Below are positions 35,001 through 45,803 of a stretch of 64,000 bases of DNA, piece after piece. A program made the translations under genes and the position numbers. Numbering within the stretch: the stretch's first letter is position 1; each line of letters begins with the position of its first letter. Source of the stretch: Zychaea mexicana (Eukaryota; Mucoromycota; Mucoromycetes; Mucorales; Lichtheimiaceae). The notes under the pieces were generated by a model. It was not told the DNA's origin, did no database searches, and saw nothing but the letters and a program-made list of their open reading frames with translations. The stretch covers positions 124,001 to 188,000 of the forward strand of contig NW_026516675.1 of NCBI RefSeq assembly GCF_025766255.1. The letters are read 5' to 3'.

Positions 35001-35170
35001 GTTGTTGGCAGCGGTTCCTCTGGCGGGGTTATTAACTGTGGGTATTGTTGATGCTGTTTGAGCAACAGTTCATGGCTACTAGCACTACCATGGGAATGCG
35101 AATGCAAGGACCGATTGTCAGGCAGACTAATGCGATTGGTTTTATTGTTGGAAATTTTTGCTGCGGCCAT
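32025..35170 (-). CDS. WD40-repeat inositol polyphosphate 5-phosphatase
   Basis: Four exons: 35170-34963, 34877-33540, 33440-33225 and 33154-32025. They total 963 residues and the phases close. After a disordered Pro/Thr-rich N-terminus (~1-145), residues ~150-515 show WD40-type propeller blades (YTIKAWDD, NYLFAGLDDGCTVVMD, GRISVWDANND, FLWTGYRTGMIYIYD, VSADQQGNVTVWDGL). The inositol 5-phosphatase domain follows: IQISSWNID, VVGLQEIVDLES, FVNCHLAAGQ, CFVSGDLNYRLD, VPAWCDRILYR and KASDHRPISAGF, covering the metal- and phosphate-binding motifs. It should remove the 5-phosphate from phosphoinositides or inositol phosphates in the cytosol or at membranes. An Asn/Ser run (~605-625) interrupts the domain start. 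A propeller before the phosphatase is known in some plant and protist 5-phosphatases, but not in yeast Inp51-54. The intron between exons 2 and 3 contains a 20-base A run. The start has a good ACCATGG context. Confidence 0.93.
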
Positions 35171-36316
35171 GGTCACCTAGCGTAGTCAAATGGTGGGTGG
35201 GGGGGGGGTGTATACAATTAAACAAAAAAAAGAAAGAAAGGGCTGTTTTGAATGGCGTTGAGTGTACGTATAAAACGTATAAAGGAAAAAAGAAGCTTCG
35301 CTTTGTGTAATACTCTTCCCCTCACCGGCAAGCTCCTGAGCAACCTCCATGACCACCATCGCCCGGTAAAATGGGAATGGACCAGCAGAGAGTGTCGGTT
35401 GGACCGGGCCGGTTCCTGTTTTTGCGTGGCACGTGGCACAAACCAAAATGAAGGATTTCCCCGTTTGCATATATAACTATTTATTGTTACTCTGTTTCAA
35501 ATATACGTTCAAAGGCTTCTTATAGCTTTGATTATGCAGAGTCCAAACACAGAACAATAGTCGAGTATATCCTGCTGGTTTCCTGCCAACCAGAGAAATA
35601 ACCTTCAAGGAAGAGCCAGCTCGGAACAATCCTCTTGGTGAGTCTCAGATGATGCTCTGCTATGACATTTTCTAGCATTTCGCTCTTTATGCATCTTGTG
35701 CATATGTACTAGAAGAAGAACCACAGTACTGCACTGTGTTAGCAGCAGCACCACCATCAAAGCCTTTTTTCCTTTTCATCTTGTATTACATTCTTCTTGC
35801 GAAGTTTTATCATTTACATCCATGCCAAAGTGTCAGATCACATCGTCGATATGGCGAGCTGTGTTCGTTTACCCAGCTCTAGGATTGTGAGGTGGCCAAG
35901 GAAATGGCATCAACAAGCGTAGATTCCCGATACGAGCGATATTCAAATGCACCTAAGGATGACAATGTTTTTATCGAGTGAATAAATAACGCCTTGATGT
36001 TTTGAAAACTCGTAGCCTAGTGGCTTTTATTCTAAATGTCATTCCTTTTCTGACCCTCCCCATTTTTAAATATAAAAGAAGATACAATTTTTATTATTCT
36101 ATTGATAGGCGACCATATGACCCTTTCGTTGCCTGTGACAGTAATACCATCATGCACACCAAATTAAAGTTATCATAAGATAATTTTTCCTTTTGGGTTT
36201 GCTGCTCAAAGAACTGTGGTATGTTGCTATTTCGGGTGGCATACATATAAAATGTATACCTTCGAAAAGTACCCAACGGATAGGGTGAATAGTACCAAAT
36301 GCCAATTAAATATGGA
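35171..36316. other. intergenic, no gene recognised
   Basis: The leader of the 5-phosphatase gene lies at its left edge. A minus-strand open frame continues to 36094 beyond the neighbouring gene model (see that entry). Otherwise AT-rich with nothing supportable. Confidence 0.4.
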
Positions 36317-37108
36317 CTATAGATGATTTTTTTCATATTCCATGAACGTTTGTCTACCTCTTGCTGTTGTTGGGTCACCAGTAGTAATGGCTCGACGTAA
36401 TGTCGCTGACTCTGTTGCCTTGTCAAAAACAGAAACAAAAAAGCTACCATTTGACACTTGCACATACAATAAAAAGAGCCTTTAATATCTTTTACCTCTG
36501 TGTGTCTTTTTAACGACATGATAATGTCCACTATCAGTTCCATCTGGCAGAGACTTTCGCTTTCCATCTTGTTGTTTGTTGGTGATGTTTGGTGCTCGGT
36601 TCTGTGCGGTTTCCGTTGGTGCTGTAGTAGTACTTGCGACAGTTGATGATGGTATTCTTATTGCTGGATCTGGATCTATAACATAATAGTAAATTACTTA
36701 TCTCTCTCTCTATTATTTACGCCTAAGGTTTTTCTTGTGCAACACACTACAGTAATTGTTGAATCCTTGCTTACCTTCAGGCTTGCTTTCTTGTGAGGAA
36801 GGAGAAGGAAGAAGAAGAAGAAAAGTACCAATCGCTACGGTAACAGTAAGACAGGAATCTCGTTACAGTTAGATCGAAGGATGCTCTTCTTTCGGTCGCG
36901 ACAGCAATGGTCTGGGTAATACTACTTTTTTTTCTTGCTCATAACTAATATAACTGCAGTCGCATCTTCTATTGTAGCGAGTTGTTCTTGGCGTCCTCAG
37001 AAAAAAAGAGAACTGAGAGTTTAAAGAGAGCTAGGAGGAATTTACCTTTTGAAAAAACTGCTGTACCAAGGGGGTCGTTATTCTTTGAGATTGATCGGGG
37101 TTGCTCAT
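36317..37108 (-). CDS. hypothetical protein, five-exon model
   Basis: A plausible gene with ATG at 37108 after a CT-rich leader. Proposed exons are 37108-37046, 36911-36839, 36789-36775, 36675-36496 and 36411-36317, giving 141 residues with closed phases. It starts MSNPDQSQRITTPLVQQFFQ and continues through a Thr/Ala/Pro-rich linker and a basic patch (VVKKTHR) to TTARGRQTFMEYEKNHL. No family is recognised. The last exon is the weakest call: a different acceptor puts the sequence in another frame that is open to 36094 and contains KKIIYSPYLIGIWYYSPYP. That is superficially like the WYYSPYP strand of MYST acetyltransferases but lacks the zinc finger and catalytic core. AT-rich 3' UTR sequence could create such a frame by chance. 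Exon 2 is also provisional. Confidence 0.35.
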
Positions 37109-39720
37109 TGTTATTTGAGGTTGAATGGGGAAGGAGTGGGGCGGATAGGGGAAGCAAATTGAAAGAGATTTCAATGATATAGGTAAGTGTGTGTGTTTAC
37201 CAAACGAAACTGCTATTACGGAGCTGATTGGCACATGGAAAGATAAGCTGACCGGAATTTTCCTACCTGCTAGTGTAATTATTGCCTTGCCACAACCACG
37301 AGAATTGGAGTATGCATATAAAGTTTGACAATGGGTATAGTTAAAAGTGTTTTTATTAAAGGGCAATGATGAGCCGCGTTAAGTACTCGACATGCTAGCC
37401 GAAACGAAAGAACAATGGTAGTGTCACAGCTAGCTGCATAAAAACCTCTGGTGTACGGACGTAGAGGGAAAAAGGTGATATGGGGTATCATAGTAGAAAA
37501 TTGGAGACCAGTGACAATGGGTATAGGAGCTGTGTATTCGAGGTATCTTTATGTCACTTTTACAGATGAGTCAAGAGACAGGATGAGTAAACTTCTTTCT
37601 TCTGCGGTTATAGACGTTAGCTAAGTGCACGATATAGTAGCTATACCAGCCATTACTTATTGTGATATCGTGAAGAGGTTTTTTGAAAACTTAATAAAAG
37701 ATAGTGGCAAAAGAAAGAAAGGCTGCTTTAATAACAATGCGGTGAGGTGCATACACTATGAATGCTTATGCAATTTAAGCTTCATCATCTGAGGTTGATT
37801 CATACAATAGTTTGTGATTAAAACAGTTAATTCCATGACATAAGCTATACATTATATATAATACTATAATTTCTCCATCTGGGGTTCGTACTGGAGCATA
37901 TGCCGAAGGACAACAACGTTTTTGTAGTGCTTCACCTCAGGGGGCAATGTAGTAGGTCCATCTTGTCGTGTCTAACATTGGTAAGTTCATAATGAAATGA
38001 GTGGACTACAGTCCAAGTTTAGATAAGGCCATTCTTAGCAACGAAATGACAACAACGTATGAAACCTGAAATATCTTGGATCGTAATATAACATTATTAT
38101 ACCAGTGAATCATACCGAACATAATTAGGATAAAGAAAACAGTATAAGAAAATGTAGTATTTACATAGCATAGAAAGACATCTGGATTTTGACTAGACAA
38201 GTATTTCAAAGGTTTCATCTATTATCTCCAGTTTTATTTATTGCTATGATCATATTCTACGGAAATTACACATCCTTCTTCGTTTTCTTTGACAGCACGA
38301 CAGTGACTTGTTGGCGTTGAATAACTGCTTCTTGTAGAGCAATCTGATATCCATCTCGTCTCTTTTAACGACAATGGCTTTCCTATTAGATGTTTATGAT
38401 TTAAGGGACTGTACTAAGAGTGCAGCAGATGCAACGTTGGTGCAGAAAACCAAGCTCTGGTTTGCAAAAATTGCGCTTACACGGAGACGTTTCTACATTA
38501 CCTTCCATAGCCAGTCACAGAGGTGGCAAAACGCCAAAGGGGTTGTCAGCAATTTAGGGAGTGATCTGTGAACTTCAGCGCCTTTATTTCACATAGTCAT
38601 CGTCGCTCCCATTCTTTCCAGTATATAAGACAACAGTTATGAGGGTGTCGGTGCCAGAACGTACCAGGAAGAAAAGGTAGGATCGCAGCTTTTCTTCAGA
38701 TGGATGTTTAAGAGCATATATAATAGCCTGTGTTAAAACGATACTATTACAGAGAAGAGCTTGCACCCAGCAATTATAAATACCAGCCTTGTTGAGAAAA
38801 TACAACTGTTGTCATGGAAGCATTCTACTCGAATGATCCAGCTTCAATGTGAACAATAAATCTACCAACAGGTACTGCAGCCGCATACCACCCTATTCCA
38901 CTAAACTATTTAGGGTCAGTTCTTTTCGTCTGTTTTCAGTCGCGGAAGAAGTTCTCTTGGTGCGTATGAATCCTGGGCAATAAGACTTTATATCCAACTC
39001 TAAATGTTCCTACTGAGGCAGCGCATTATTTAAAACCTTAAATTTCACAAAAAGAGTAAAACTGATGACAAGCATAGTTTGTTGCATATGCGAATACGTC
39101 TCTACGGAAAGTCTATACAGAGCGTATGTAACCAATGGTAAAAACGACAATCAGTTCGTGTAATCCCCATAACTTTATCGCAACTCAAGCGGCTAAAAAC
39201 TAGGTCCTAAATACATGTGACATTCGTTGTCAGAGCTGTTGTCATTATGGCAAGCAGCATTGTCTTTTTTTTTATTACAGGTAAAACGGAGCTGCAAGCC
39301 AAGCAGTGTACAATAGAAACGCAAGAAAGAAAAATTGAACTTAAAATGGCCATTTTGCCCATACATAGCACAAAATAGCACTGTTTGTTGTTTGAGGTAG
39401 AAAACCTAACAACTGGAACTTTTCAACGTACGTGTCTTTTCACAAAGCGACAAAATAAGGATAGGGAGATATGCGCAATAAGAAGGGAGTGGTCGGAGAG
39501 GAAGATCTCGACTGCTCATTTGCCAGCACAACAGAGGATAATACCAACATAATCCTAGATGGTAGTGTGATAGGAGATTTTGAGATGAATGAAGGGGAAA
39601 GAAAAGAAAGAACTTGGATATACTCACACAGCTTGCTAGAACGAGGTCTGTTTTTCTTTCTCCACTCTTGTACAACGGTGTAATGGTAGTCTATCTAGAA
39701 TGATGAGCGAACGTACAAGA
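37109..39720. other. intergenic, no gene recognised
   Basis: About 2.6 kb of AT-rich DNA. Open stretches of 60-73 codons occur on both strands (for example 38374-38571 plus, 38584-38805 minus) but show no known motif, signal peptide or splice context that I can defend. Confidence 0.4.
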
Positions 39721-39727
39721 TATATAT
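39721..39727 (+). promoter_or_regulatory. TATA-like box, first cysteine-rich secreted protein gene
   Basis: TATATAT followed by a C/T-rich leader (CTCTTTTTGACTCTGTTCC) and ending 182 bases before the ATG. Confidence 0.45.
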
Positions 39728-39908
39728 TACACTCCCGTGCTCTTTTTAAGTTTCTTCTCTTTTTGACTCTGTTCCTCTCATTTGCACTTACTTTGGTATA
39801 TCCAAACTACCAATACATCCCTTTCTCTCTCATATTTTAAAAAACAGACAGTAGAAAGCAATTGTTTGTTGAAGTGAACAAACAGACAAACAAACAATAG
39901 TAGCGATA

Positions 39909-40247
39909 ATGACCAACAAAACGACCACGACGACGCTTATCCCGTTTCTCTGCTGCTTTATTTTGCTAATGATCAATTCGCCGCTACTGCTGCATGCATA
40001 TGAGTTGTCTGGGACAGGACTGTGCGAAGTTGAAGGCGATTCGACCGGCTGTGCGGAGGCTTGCTCGATGCTTGAACAAGGCAATAATGGTATCTGCGTC
40101 TACGACAACTGTTACTGTACCGATGTCGATTTGTCTAGTTGCAACAATGAAGAGGACCACGAAGTTTGTGATTCCGTTTGTCAAGATATGGGATCCAATA
40201 ACCTTATTGGCTTCTGCATGGATGGCCAATGCAGCTGTCTAGATTAA
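39909..40247 (+). CDS. secreted protein with two CS-alpha-beta (defensin-like) cysteine modules, copy 1
   Basis: Single exon, 112 residues. A signal peptide (hydrophobic LIPFLCCFILLMINSPLLL, probable cleavage after LLHA) is followed by ~80 mature residues with 12 cysteines in two equal modules. The spacing is C-x8-C-x3-C-x10-C-x4-C-x-C, then a 7-residue linker, then C-x8-C-x3-C-x11-C-x4-C-x-C. The C-x3-C plus C-x-C pair in a six-cysteine frame is the signature of the cysteine-stabilised alpha/beta fold of defensins and related small secreted proteins. The mature part is acidic (many Asp and Glu), unlike most antimicrobial defensins, so a role in adhesion, signalling or competitor inhibition is open. 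Copy 2 lies 613 bases downstream on the same strand, with the same spacing. Each gene has its own TATA-like box. Confidence 0.85.
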   Translation: MTNKTTTTTLIPFLCCFILLMINSPLLLHAYELSGTGLCEVEGDSTGCAEACSMLEQGNNGICVYDNCYCTDVDLSSCNNEEDHEVCDSVCQDMGSNNLIGFCMDGQCSCLD

Positions 40248-40725
40248 ACAATAGTACGCACCACATAACAGTGGGGAATCACATACTTGCTCGCTTTATC
40301 GTTGTTGATTTTTCTCCTTCATCATCAATCCGTACTCTTCGTAAAACAACAAAAGCTCTTTGAATCTTGGTACCTACCCGTCCTATTCCATCATTCACTA
40401 CATACATACAATCACTCTTTCTCACAAAATGTACATAGTAGTAATAGTCCTCTTAATCAAATAATCTCTTCTCCTTCTTACGCACTGAACAACCAGCTGA
40501 TGTATATGCGAGTTATGTAATTAAATGACGGATGCCAAAAAAACAGTGCTTTTGGCTTTCAGCAAGTTGTATGCACTTGAATTAGTCTTGCTGCATTGTG
40601 ATATCTGCCTCTTTTCTTTTCTCCATTTGCGGGCAGACCAATATATATCCAAGAAAGCACATGAAGAGTGGTTTGTTTTTAAGGGGTCGCTGTACCTCAT
40701 ATTAGTAGTAATGACACGGGTCTTT
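40248..40725. other. spacer between the two cysteine-rich protein genes
   Basis: 3' UTR of copy 1, rich in CATA and CTT, and the upstream promoter region of copy 2. An open frame in phase with copy 2 extends back to 40525 but is interpreted as promoter/leader, because a TATA box and CT-rich leader lie inside it. Confidence 0.5.
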
Positions 40726-40732
40726 TATATAT
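40726..40732 (+). promoter_or_regulatory. TATA-like box, second cysteine-rich secreted protein gene
   Basis: TATATAT ending 128 bases before the ATG, followed by a strongly CT-rich leader (TTCTCTCTTTCTTTCCC) typical of fungal core promoters. Confidence 0.5.
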
Positions 40733-40860
40733 CGAACGTTTGGTTCAGACGTCTTTATTTCTCTCTTTCTTTCCCGCCGTCTCCTTTCACTGTCTTGAAT
40801 CTAGCTTTTCCAAAATCTCGTTCAATCCCAAAGTCTTCTTCTCTACATCTCAAAAGAAAA

Positions 40861-41268
40861 ATGCGTATCTTCCGCTCTCCCTTCTCTTATACTACCACCC
40901 CGCTCGTCGTCGCCGTACCCCTATGGCTTGCGGTTGCTGCTATAACAATCATGATAATATTCACACCGGCAACAACATCCGCTGCATCATTATCAGGTCG
41001 AGATACTACTACCGCCGACAATGATCTTATCACCAACAGCACAAGAACATGTCGCAATCCAAAGGAACAAGAGCAGTGTCGCGCAAATTGTGAAAAAGTG
41101 GCATTGCAACCTTTGTGTATCAACCAAAAATGTATCTGTGCGTCTGTTGGTGACGGCGACTGTTCAGCAGATAAGAACAAAGCCTGCATTGTATTCTGCA
41201 ACGAATTGGGAGAAAAATTCACCGGATGTTACAAGGATGAATGTGTTTGTGATTATCACCACAAATAG
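40861..41268 (+). CDS. secreted protein with two CS-alpha-beta (defensin-like) cysteine modules, copy 2
   Basis: Single exon, 135 residues from the ATG at 40861, preferred over an upstream in-frame ATG because of the TATA box at 40726 and the AAAGAAAA context. The signal/hydrophobic segment (PLVVAVPLWLAVAAITIMII) is cleaved probably after TTSA, leaving ~90 residues. A short Ser/Thr/Asn pro-segment precedes two modules: C-x8-C-x3-C-x8-C-x4-C-x-C, a 7-residue linker, then C-x7-C-x3-C-x9-C-x4-C-x-C. It is thus the same 12-cysteine double module as copy 1, with the same linker length, but almost no other residue identity. The mature part is closer to neutral with several Lys residues. It is a tandem paralogue of copy 1, diverged in surface residues while the disulphide framework is kept. 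A poly(A) signal sits five bases after the stop. Confidence 0.85.
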   Translation: MRIFRSPFSYTTTPLVVAVPLWLAVAAITIMIIFTPATTSAASLSGRDTTTADNDLITNSTRTCRNPKEQEQCRANCEKVALQPLCINQKCICASVGDGDCSADKNKACIVFCNELGEKFTGCYKDECVCDYHHK

Positions 41269-41272
41269 AATT

Positions 41273-41278
41273 AATAAA
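41273..41278 (+). terminator. polyadenylation signal of cysteine-rich gene copy 2
   Basis: AATAAA five bases beyond the TAG stop, followed by TTTTATTTTT. Confidence 0.5.
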
Positions 41279-41802
41279 TTTTATTTTTCTGCTACTTACT
41301 CCCTGCTTTTTTTTTACATTAAAAGGTCATCGTGCAGAACGAAAAAAGAATTTTTTAGTTGATTGGCGAATAAAAGAGGAGGAGCTAAAAGAGTAGGAGA
41401 AGGGAAAAATTTGAAGGGTACTATTGTAGAAGTCGATCTACTAGTACAGACTGTACATACCAGAGTCCTACAAGGAACGAATGCTGAGAAGAAAATAAGG
41501 GGCTTGCTGGTTTTTAGTGAAGTGATAATGTACATCAGAAGTGCTATGAAGAAGGGCTCAATTGACCGATAAAAGTGTGATGTATGCAGAAAAAAGGAAA
41601 GAAAAGAATAAGTCACGAGACTACTGCTGAACACCTTGATACGGCTGCAAGATGTGTGCGAGTGGTGCGTGTGTGTTTATTATCTCTGTCGTGAAATACG
41701 TCAAGCAAAAGTGGAAACGAGTAACTGTGTGTGCGTGGTGTATGTTGTATAAAGGATTGGGGATTAGATTGTGCTGTGTGAGAGAAATGATACAACGATA
41801 TT
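41279..41802. other. intergenic between convergent genes
   Basis: 3' UTRs of the cysteine-rich gene and the four-TM gene. No other gene is seen. Confidence 0.5.
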
Positions 41803-43849
41803 TTATGATGAGCGATGTAAATCATATTGCTGGGGTTTTTGAACTGATATTGAATCCACTGTAACAACGGATGGACGACGTCTCTCGTCCATCACTGGTC
41901 CACCACTTCCAATAACAGTAGCACCAGTAAACGGCGGTGGTGACATGCTAAATTCTGGCATCATAGGAGGGGAGTAGCGTTTGCTGCTACTGTTACTATT
42001 GCTGGTGTTATAGGGATGGTCGATCGGGTAAATATCTCTTCCACCCCCTCCGCTAATCACTGTTGCTGAGGGTGTTTGAGTATGATAAGCTGTATTAGAT
42101 GATGATGAGTAGCCGACCGACGACTGTGTATCTGAGGCCATTGAATAGCGGTGCGACGGGTGTCGTTGAGGCATAAGCATGTTGGCTCCTGGGGACGACG
42201 AGTGATGATGGTGATGCAGCGGTACTACTGGTGTAATAGGTGATAGAGGCGATGGCGACAATGGAGACGGAGATAAGGGTGACATTGAATGACTTGGTGG
42301 TGGATAATGATCATAATCCCATGACGTGTGTTTATCCTGATACGAAGTTGCTGTAAAGTGTGGAGGTGGAAATAATGGGGATGACAGTGGAGATTGATGG
42401 TGATGCATCAATGGTGATAGTTGTGACGCTGCTGGTGGCTGTGGGGACGTCGCAGTGTAAGAGAACAAGTCCGAATAGCGATGATTATCTGTAGTCGTTG
42501 TTGTTGTAGGATGTGTAGTAGTAGCATTAGATGACGGATTGACTGTATTAAACAAGTCGATTCTATCCATGAGTGGCACCATGGGTAACATGGTCAGCTG
42601 TGGATAATTATTATTAGAAGTGATGCTGGCATTGTTGTAATAATGATAAGGAAGGTCTGGGGGTCCATCGTAATAGTTCATAGAAAGTCGTTTGCCGGGG
42701 CCAGTACCACCGCCGCCGTAAGATGTGGATGACGTTTGGCTGTCGAAGGAAACGTCGGATTGCGGATCATAATAAGGGTTTTGATGGGATACTACAGAGC
42801 CATGTCGTGGAGGAAGGGGAACGACCGGCAGAGTAGCAGAGCGGAGTGATGGTGGAGGTTCTGGGATGTAGCGACCCCATTTTGGCTCCTTAGCCGGAGC
42901 AACGGCCACTGAATTAGACTTGACGACTGGCCTAGCCCACATGGTAAGACACAGCAATAAGATCCATAATACACACACAAAAGCAGCTCCAAGCCATGTT
43001 CCATCTGACAAAATACATCTATAAAAAAATCAATTCATATTGTTAAGTTTCCTGAAAGTAATATGAAAAAAAAGGTATATCTAATGTTGGTGGCAGATAA
43101 CGCATACACACGCTCAAAGCACTCAACCACGATATCCCTTGATTTTCTATTATTCTGTTTGTTTATTTCTAAAGAGGAAAATTAATGATACAAACCTTTG
43201 GTAGAGTATGGGATGCTGTTGATCTACTGATTGAGAGTCCAATACTGAACAGGATTGGAAAAAGCTAGTGTGTGGCCGATCAAATTTGACGGTACCCGCC
43301 GTCCACGGCTCCGGCCCGCCAACAAACACATCTGTCACGAGCGATGTCAACAGTGGGAGAACGCTCAATATGCTGAGGAATCTGTCGCCTCGGAATATAT
43401 GCGCTCGTTTGCAGCAACACGCATGAACGCACACGGCAGCTCCGCTTATAGTCGAGATTGAGAGGGCTATGTACCACGACAGATACTGTTTTTTTTTTGG
43501 GATAGCAGTAAAGATGACTGGGCGTTAGAAAAAAGAGCTTCTTTATGATAATATCATTATCGCTGCATAAATGTCGTAATCATTATTATGGGCCGCAAGA
43601 TGCCTTTAATTTACCTGCCAATGACCTGCGCTGGTCCAGCCGGGTATATTTGTCTGGTAATATAGAGATTATTGTTAGTACAAACGTCTCTCATAAATCA
43701 AATATAGTCGAGAATGTGCACGTGAGTGTATGTACCTTGTCTTTATATACTGATAGTAATAGACATTGTATGACGTGGGATATAAGCGCAAGTATACTGA
43801 CAACGAGCACCAGAAAACGCACGATATTAATAAAGAGGACGGTTCGCAT
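41803..43849 (-). CDS. four-transmembrane (MARVEL/SUR7-like) protein with long Pro/Ser-rich tail
   Basis: Four exons: 43849-43736, 43653-43615 (39 bp), 43485-43196 and 43018-41803. They total 552 residues with exact phases. Four helices are visible: FINIVRFLVLVVSILALIS; LSWYIALSISTISGAAVCVH; FLSILSVLPLLTSLVTDVFV; and WLGAAFVCVLWILLLCLTMW. A short loop (GWTSAGHWQ) separates TM1 and TM2, and a ~50-residue Cys-containing loop separates TM3 and TM4. This topology matches tetraspan plasma-membrane organisers of the MARVEL/SUR7/PalI kind, but family-specific residues could not be confirmed. The ~370-residue cytoplasmic tail is disordered: Pro, Ser, His and Tyr-rich, with a run of SPLSPSPLSPSPLSP (proline-directed kinase or SH3/WW-type sites). 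Role in membrane domains, pH sensing or stress is inference. The last exon alone would look like a single-pass protein; the upstream exons change that reading. Confidence 0.75.
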
Positions 43850-44451
43850 ATCGCTTCTTGTAATCAAATAATAAGAACTGTAAATTCGTTTGTTTAATAT
43901 TAAAACATATAAATGGCAGGAAAAAAATAGATCAGACAGTGGTATAAAAAATAGCAAACGGGCGCGAACGAGGAAAGAAAGAAGAAAAAGAAAACAGATT
44001 GATGTTGTGTAGTGGTGATGATCCGTATATGCGAAGTTTAGGGAGAGAGAGAGTCAAAAGAGACAGTTGGCAGACGGTGTATCTACATACCAAGATTGCG
44101 TAAAGGGGCATCTGTACAGAAACAGAGTATGTGTATGTGTACACCTCCTTTCGCTTTACCACGCACTTTAGATAGATCTCATACATATACGACGACTGCA
44201 GAAATGAAACTCCTTCCACTTCCTCCCTCCACCTAGCTTTTAGCTCATGATGTTATCTTTGTTGTTTGTTGTGATATTGATTACATATATTATCACATAC
44301 ACTTCAAAATTATGTACAACGGTTTTATTTATTCCAAATTTTACGTATGTGTGTGTGTCTAAAACAACTCCTGCTTCTTAATATGAAAGCAATAGATGAC
44401 AATAAGTCATTGTACATAGAATATATATTTACATCATGAATTGTCATTATA
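43850..44451. other. intergenic, no gene seen
   Basis: The leader of the four-TM gene is CT-rich on the minus strand near 43.96-44.22 kb. Next comes the AT-rich 3' region of the XPA gene. Confidence 0.5.
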
Positions 44452-45803
44452 TTACAGCTCCTCGGATTCAACCGACAATCCACATTCTTGGCAAGTTTCT
44501 GTCGTCAGGCCCGTCTCTGGGTCTTCTTTAGGTGTGCCAAACACATGCTTGTGTGGACCTTGTTGTCTTTTTCTTTCCCAAGTACTAGTCATCGTTCTCC
44601 TCCTAAGATCTAAGTGCCCATTGAACATTTTTGAGTTTGTATTATAGTTCACTCTCTTCCTCCTTTTTCTTTGTGGACTATTACACCTAATACATATACA
44701 CGCTCACGCTGCATTTCCTTGTTTTCATTCTTCAACTTACCAGCTAATTTTTCCTTGAACTTTTTATCCTTTTTATCATTCTTTTGTGATTCACGTCGCT
44801 CGTATTCAGCATCTAATCCTTCTTCGCTTCCCCATTTCTTGAACGCATATTCTTCTACCTATCTCAGTAGTTAAGTGTAAGCTTCACATGCATTATAAAC
44901 CTTAATATCGAGCTATCTCCATCTCACTTTTTCCCATGACCAACACACATACCATTTCACGAACATATAGCATCATGTTGTTCCATGTCGATTTTCGTGG
45001 ATTGGGCTTTGACCAGTGAGGGAGCAGATCGGGATCCCTTAATTCAGCTAATATAAATTTGGGTGGGGATTAGCGCATATCTATGATTTGCCGGTTATCA
45101 AGCATATAAGAAGCATAATAATACTTACGATCTGTCAGTAAGTAATCCTGCATAATCGGGTATTCAGCACACAAAAAGGAAAAACAAAAAGTGAGTCTGC
45201 TTTTCTTTTAAACCAACGTATTGATAGCGTTGTCGCGCGAAAAAGCTTACCTCCTTTGCCTCAGTCTTGGTAATTAAACTATACCTTTCCGGAAACTTTT
45301 CCTTGCACGCAACACATACAGACAGTTTAAACACTTGGTAAAAGATTGGGTCGATATCCATTGATCCGCAGTCTCGGCATTTTGGATTTTCAGCAGGATC
45401 GGCCGACATTGCTAATAAAAATATAGAACTCAATACATTTTTTACGCAAATCAAGTACAAGTTAAGTGATTGATCGAAACTTACGTATAAATGGCGAAAG
45501 TTTAGTTGCTTGATCTTTTCGTTGTTGAATCAGCTTGTCTTGTTTTGTTTCTTCGACTATAAAACCGCCTTTGGAATCGACCATGTTGCTCAAATCATAA
45601 TCATAGTACTTTGTCCACCGTGCTCGTTTTGGTAATGGCCGTTGTTGTTCATTACTTGAACTGGATCCTGCAGCTGCGGCATCATCATGAGGTCGTTTCG
45701 ATCGTAATCGTTCAAGTGCTTTAGCCTTGTTCTCTTCAATTCGTTTCTTCTGTTCTGCTGTCAGTGAAGAAGCAGTGTCGCTGGTACTACTGGGTGTGGC
45801 CAT
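44452..45803 (-). CDS. RAD14: nucleotide excision repair protein XPA/Rad14
   Basis: Six exons: 45803-45485, 45411-45251, 45147-45129 (19 bp), 45047-44953, 44858-44741 and 44609-44452. They total 289 residues with phases closing. It is the damage-verification scaffold of nucleotide excision repair, nuclear, binding RPA, TFIIH and kinked DNA. After an Ala/Ser-rich N-terminus with a coiled Lys/Glu helix come the XPA zinc finger, CRDCG...CVACK (C-x2-C-x17-C-x2-C), then [20 protein letters not shown], the XPA_C block ([20 protein letters not shown], then [20 protein letters not shown]), a basic helix, and the C-terminal [15 protein letters not shown]...HVFGTPKED and a Cys-x2-Cys tail (CQECGL). All hallmark segments are present and length is usual (human XPA 273). 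The first exon has the [17 protein letters not shown] motif shared by XPA proteins. Confidence 0.95.

Noticed and set aside
36094..36410. MYST histone acetyltransferase gene
   Set aside because: Only a WYYSPYP-like segment is visible. The C2HC zinc finger, acetyl-CoA loop and catalytic Cys/Glu are absent, and AT-rich sequence can yield Tyr-rich frames by chance.
40525..40860. N-terminal extension of the second cysteine-rich protein
   Set aside because: It is in frame, but a TATA box and CT-rich leader lie inside it, and starting at 40861 gives a normal signal peptide.
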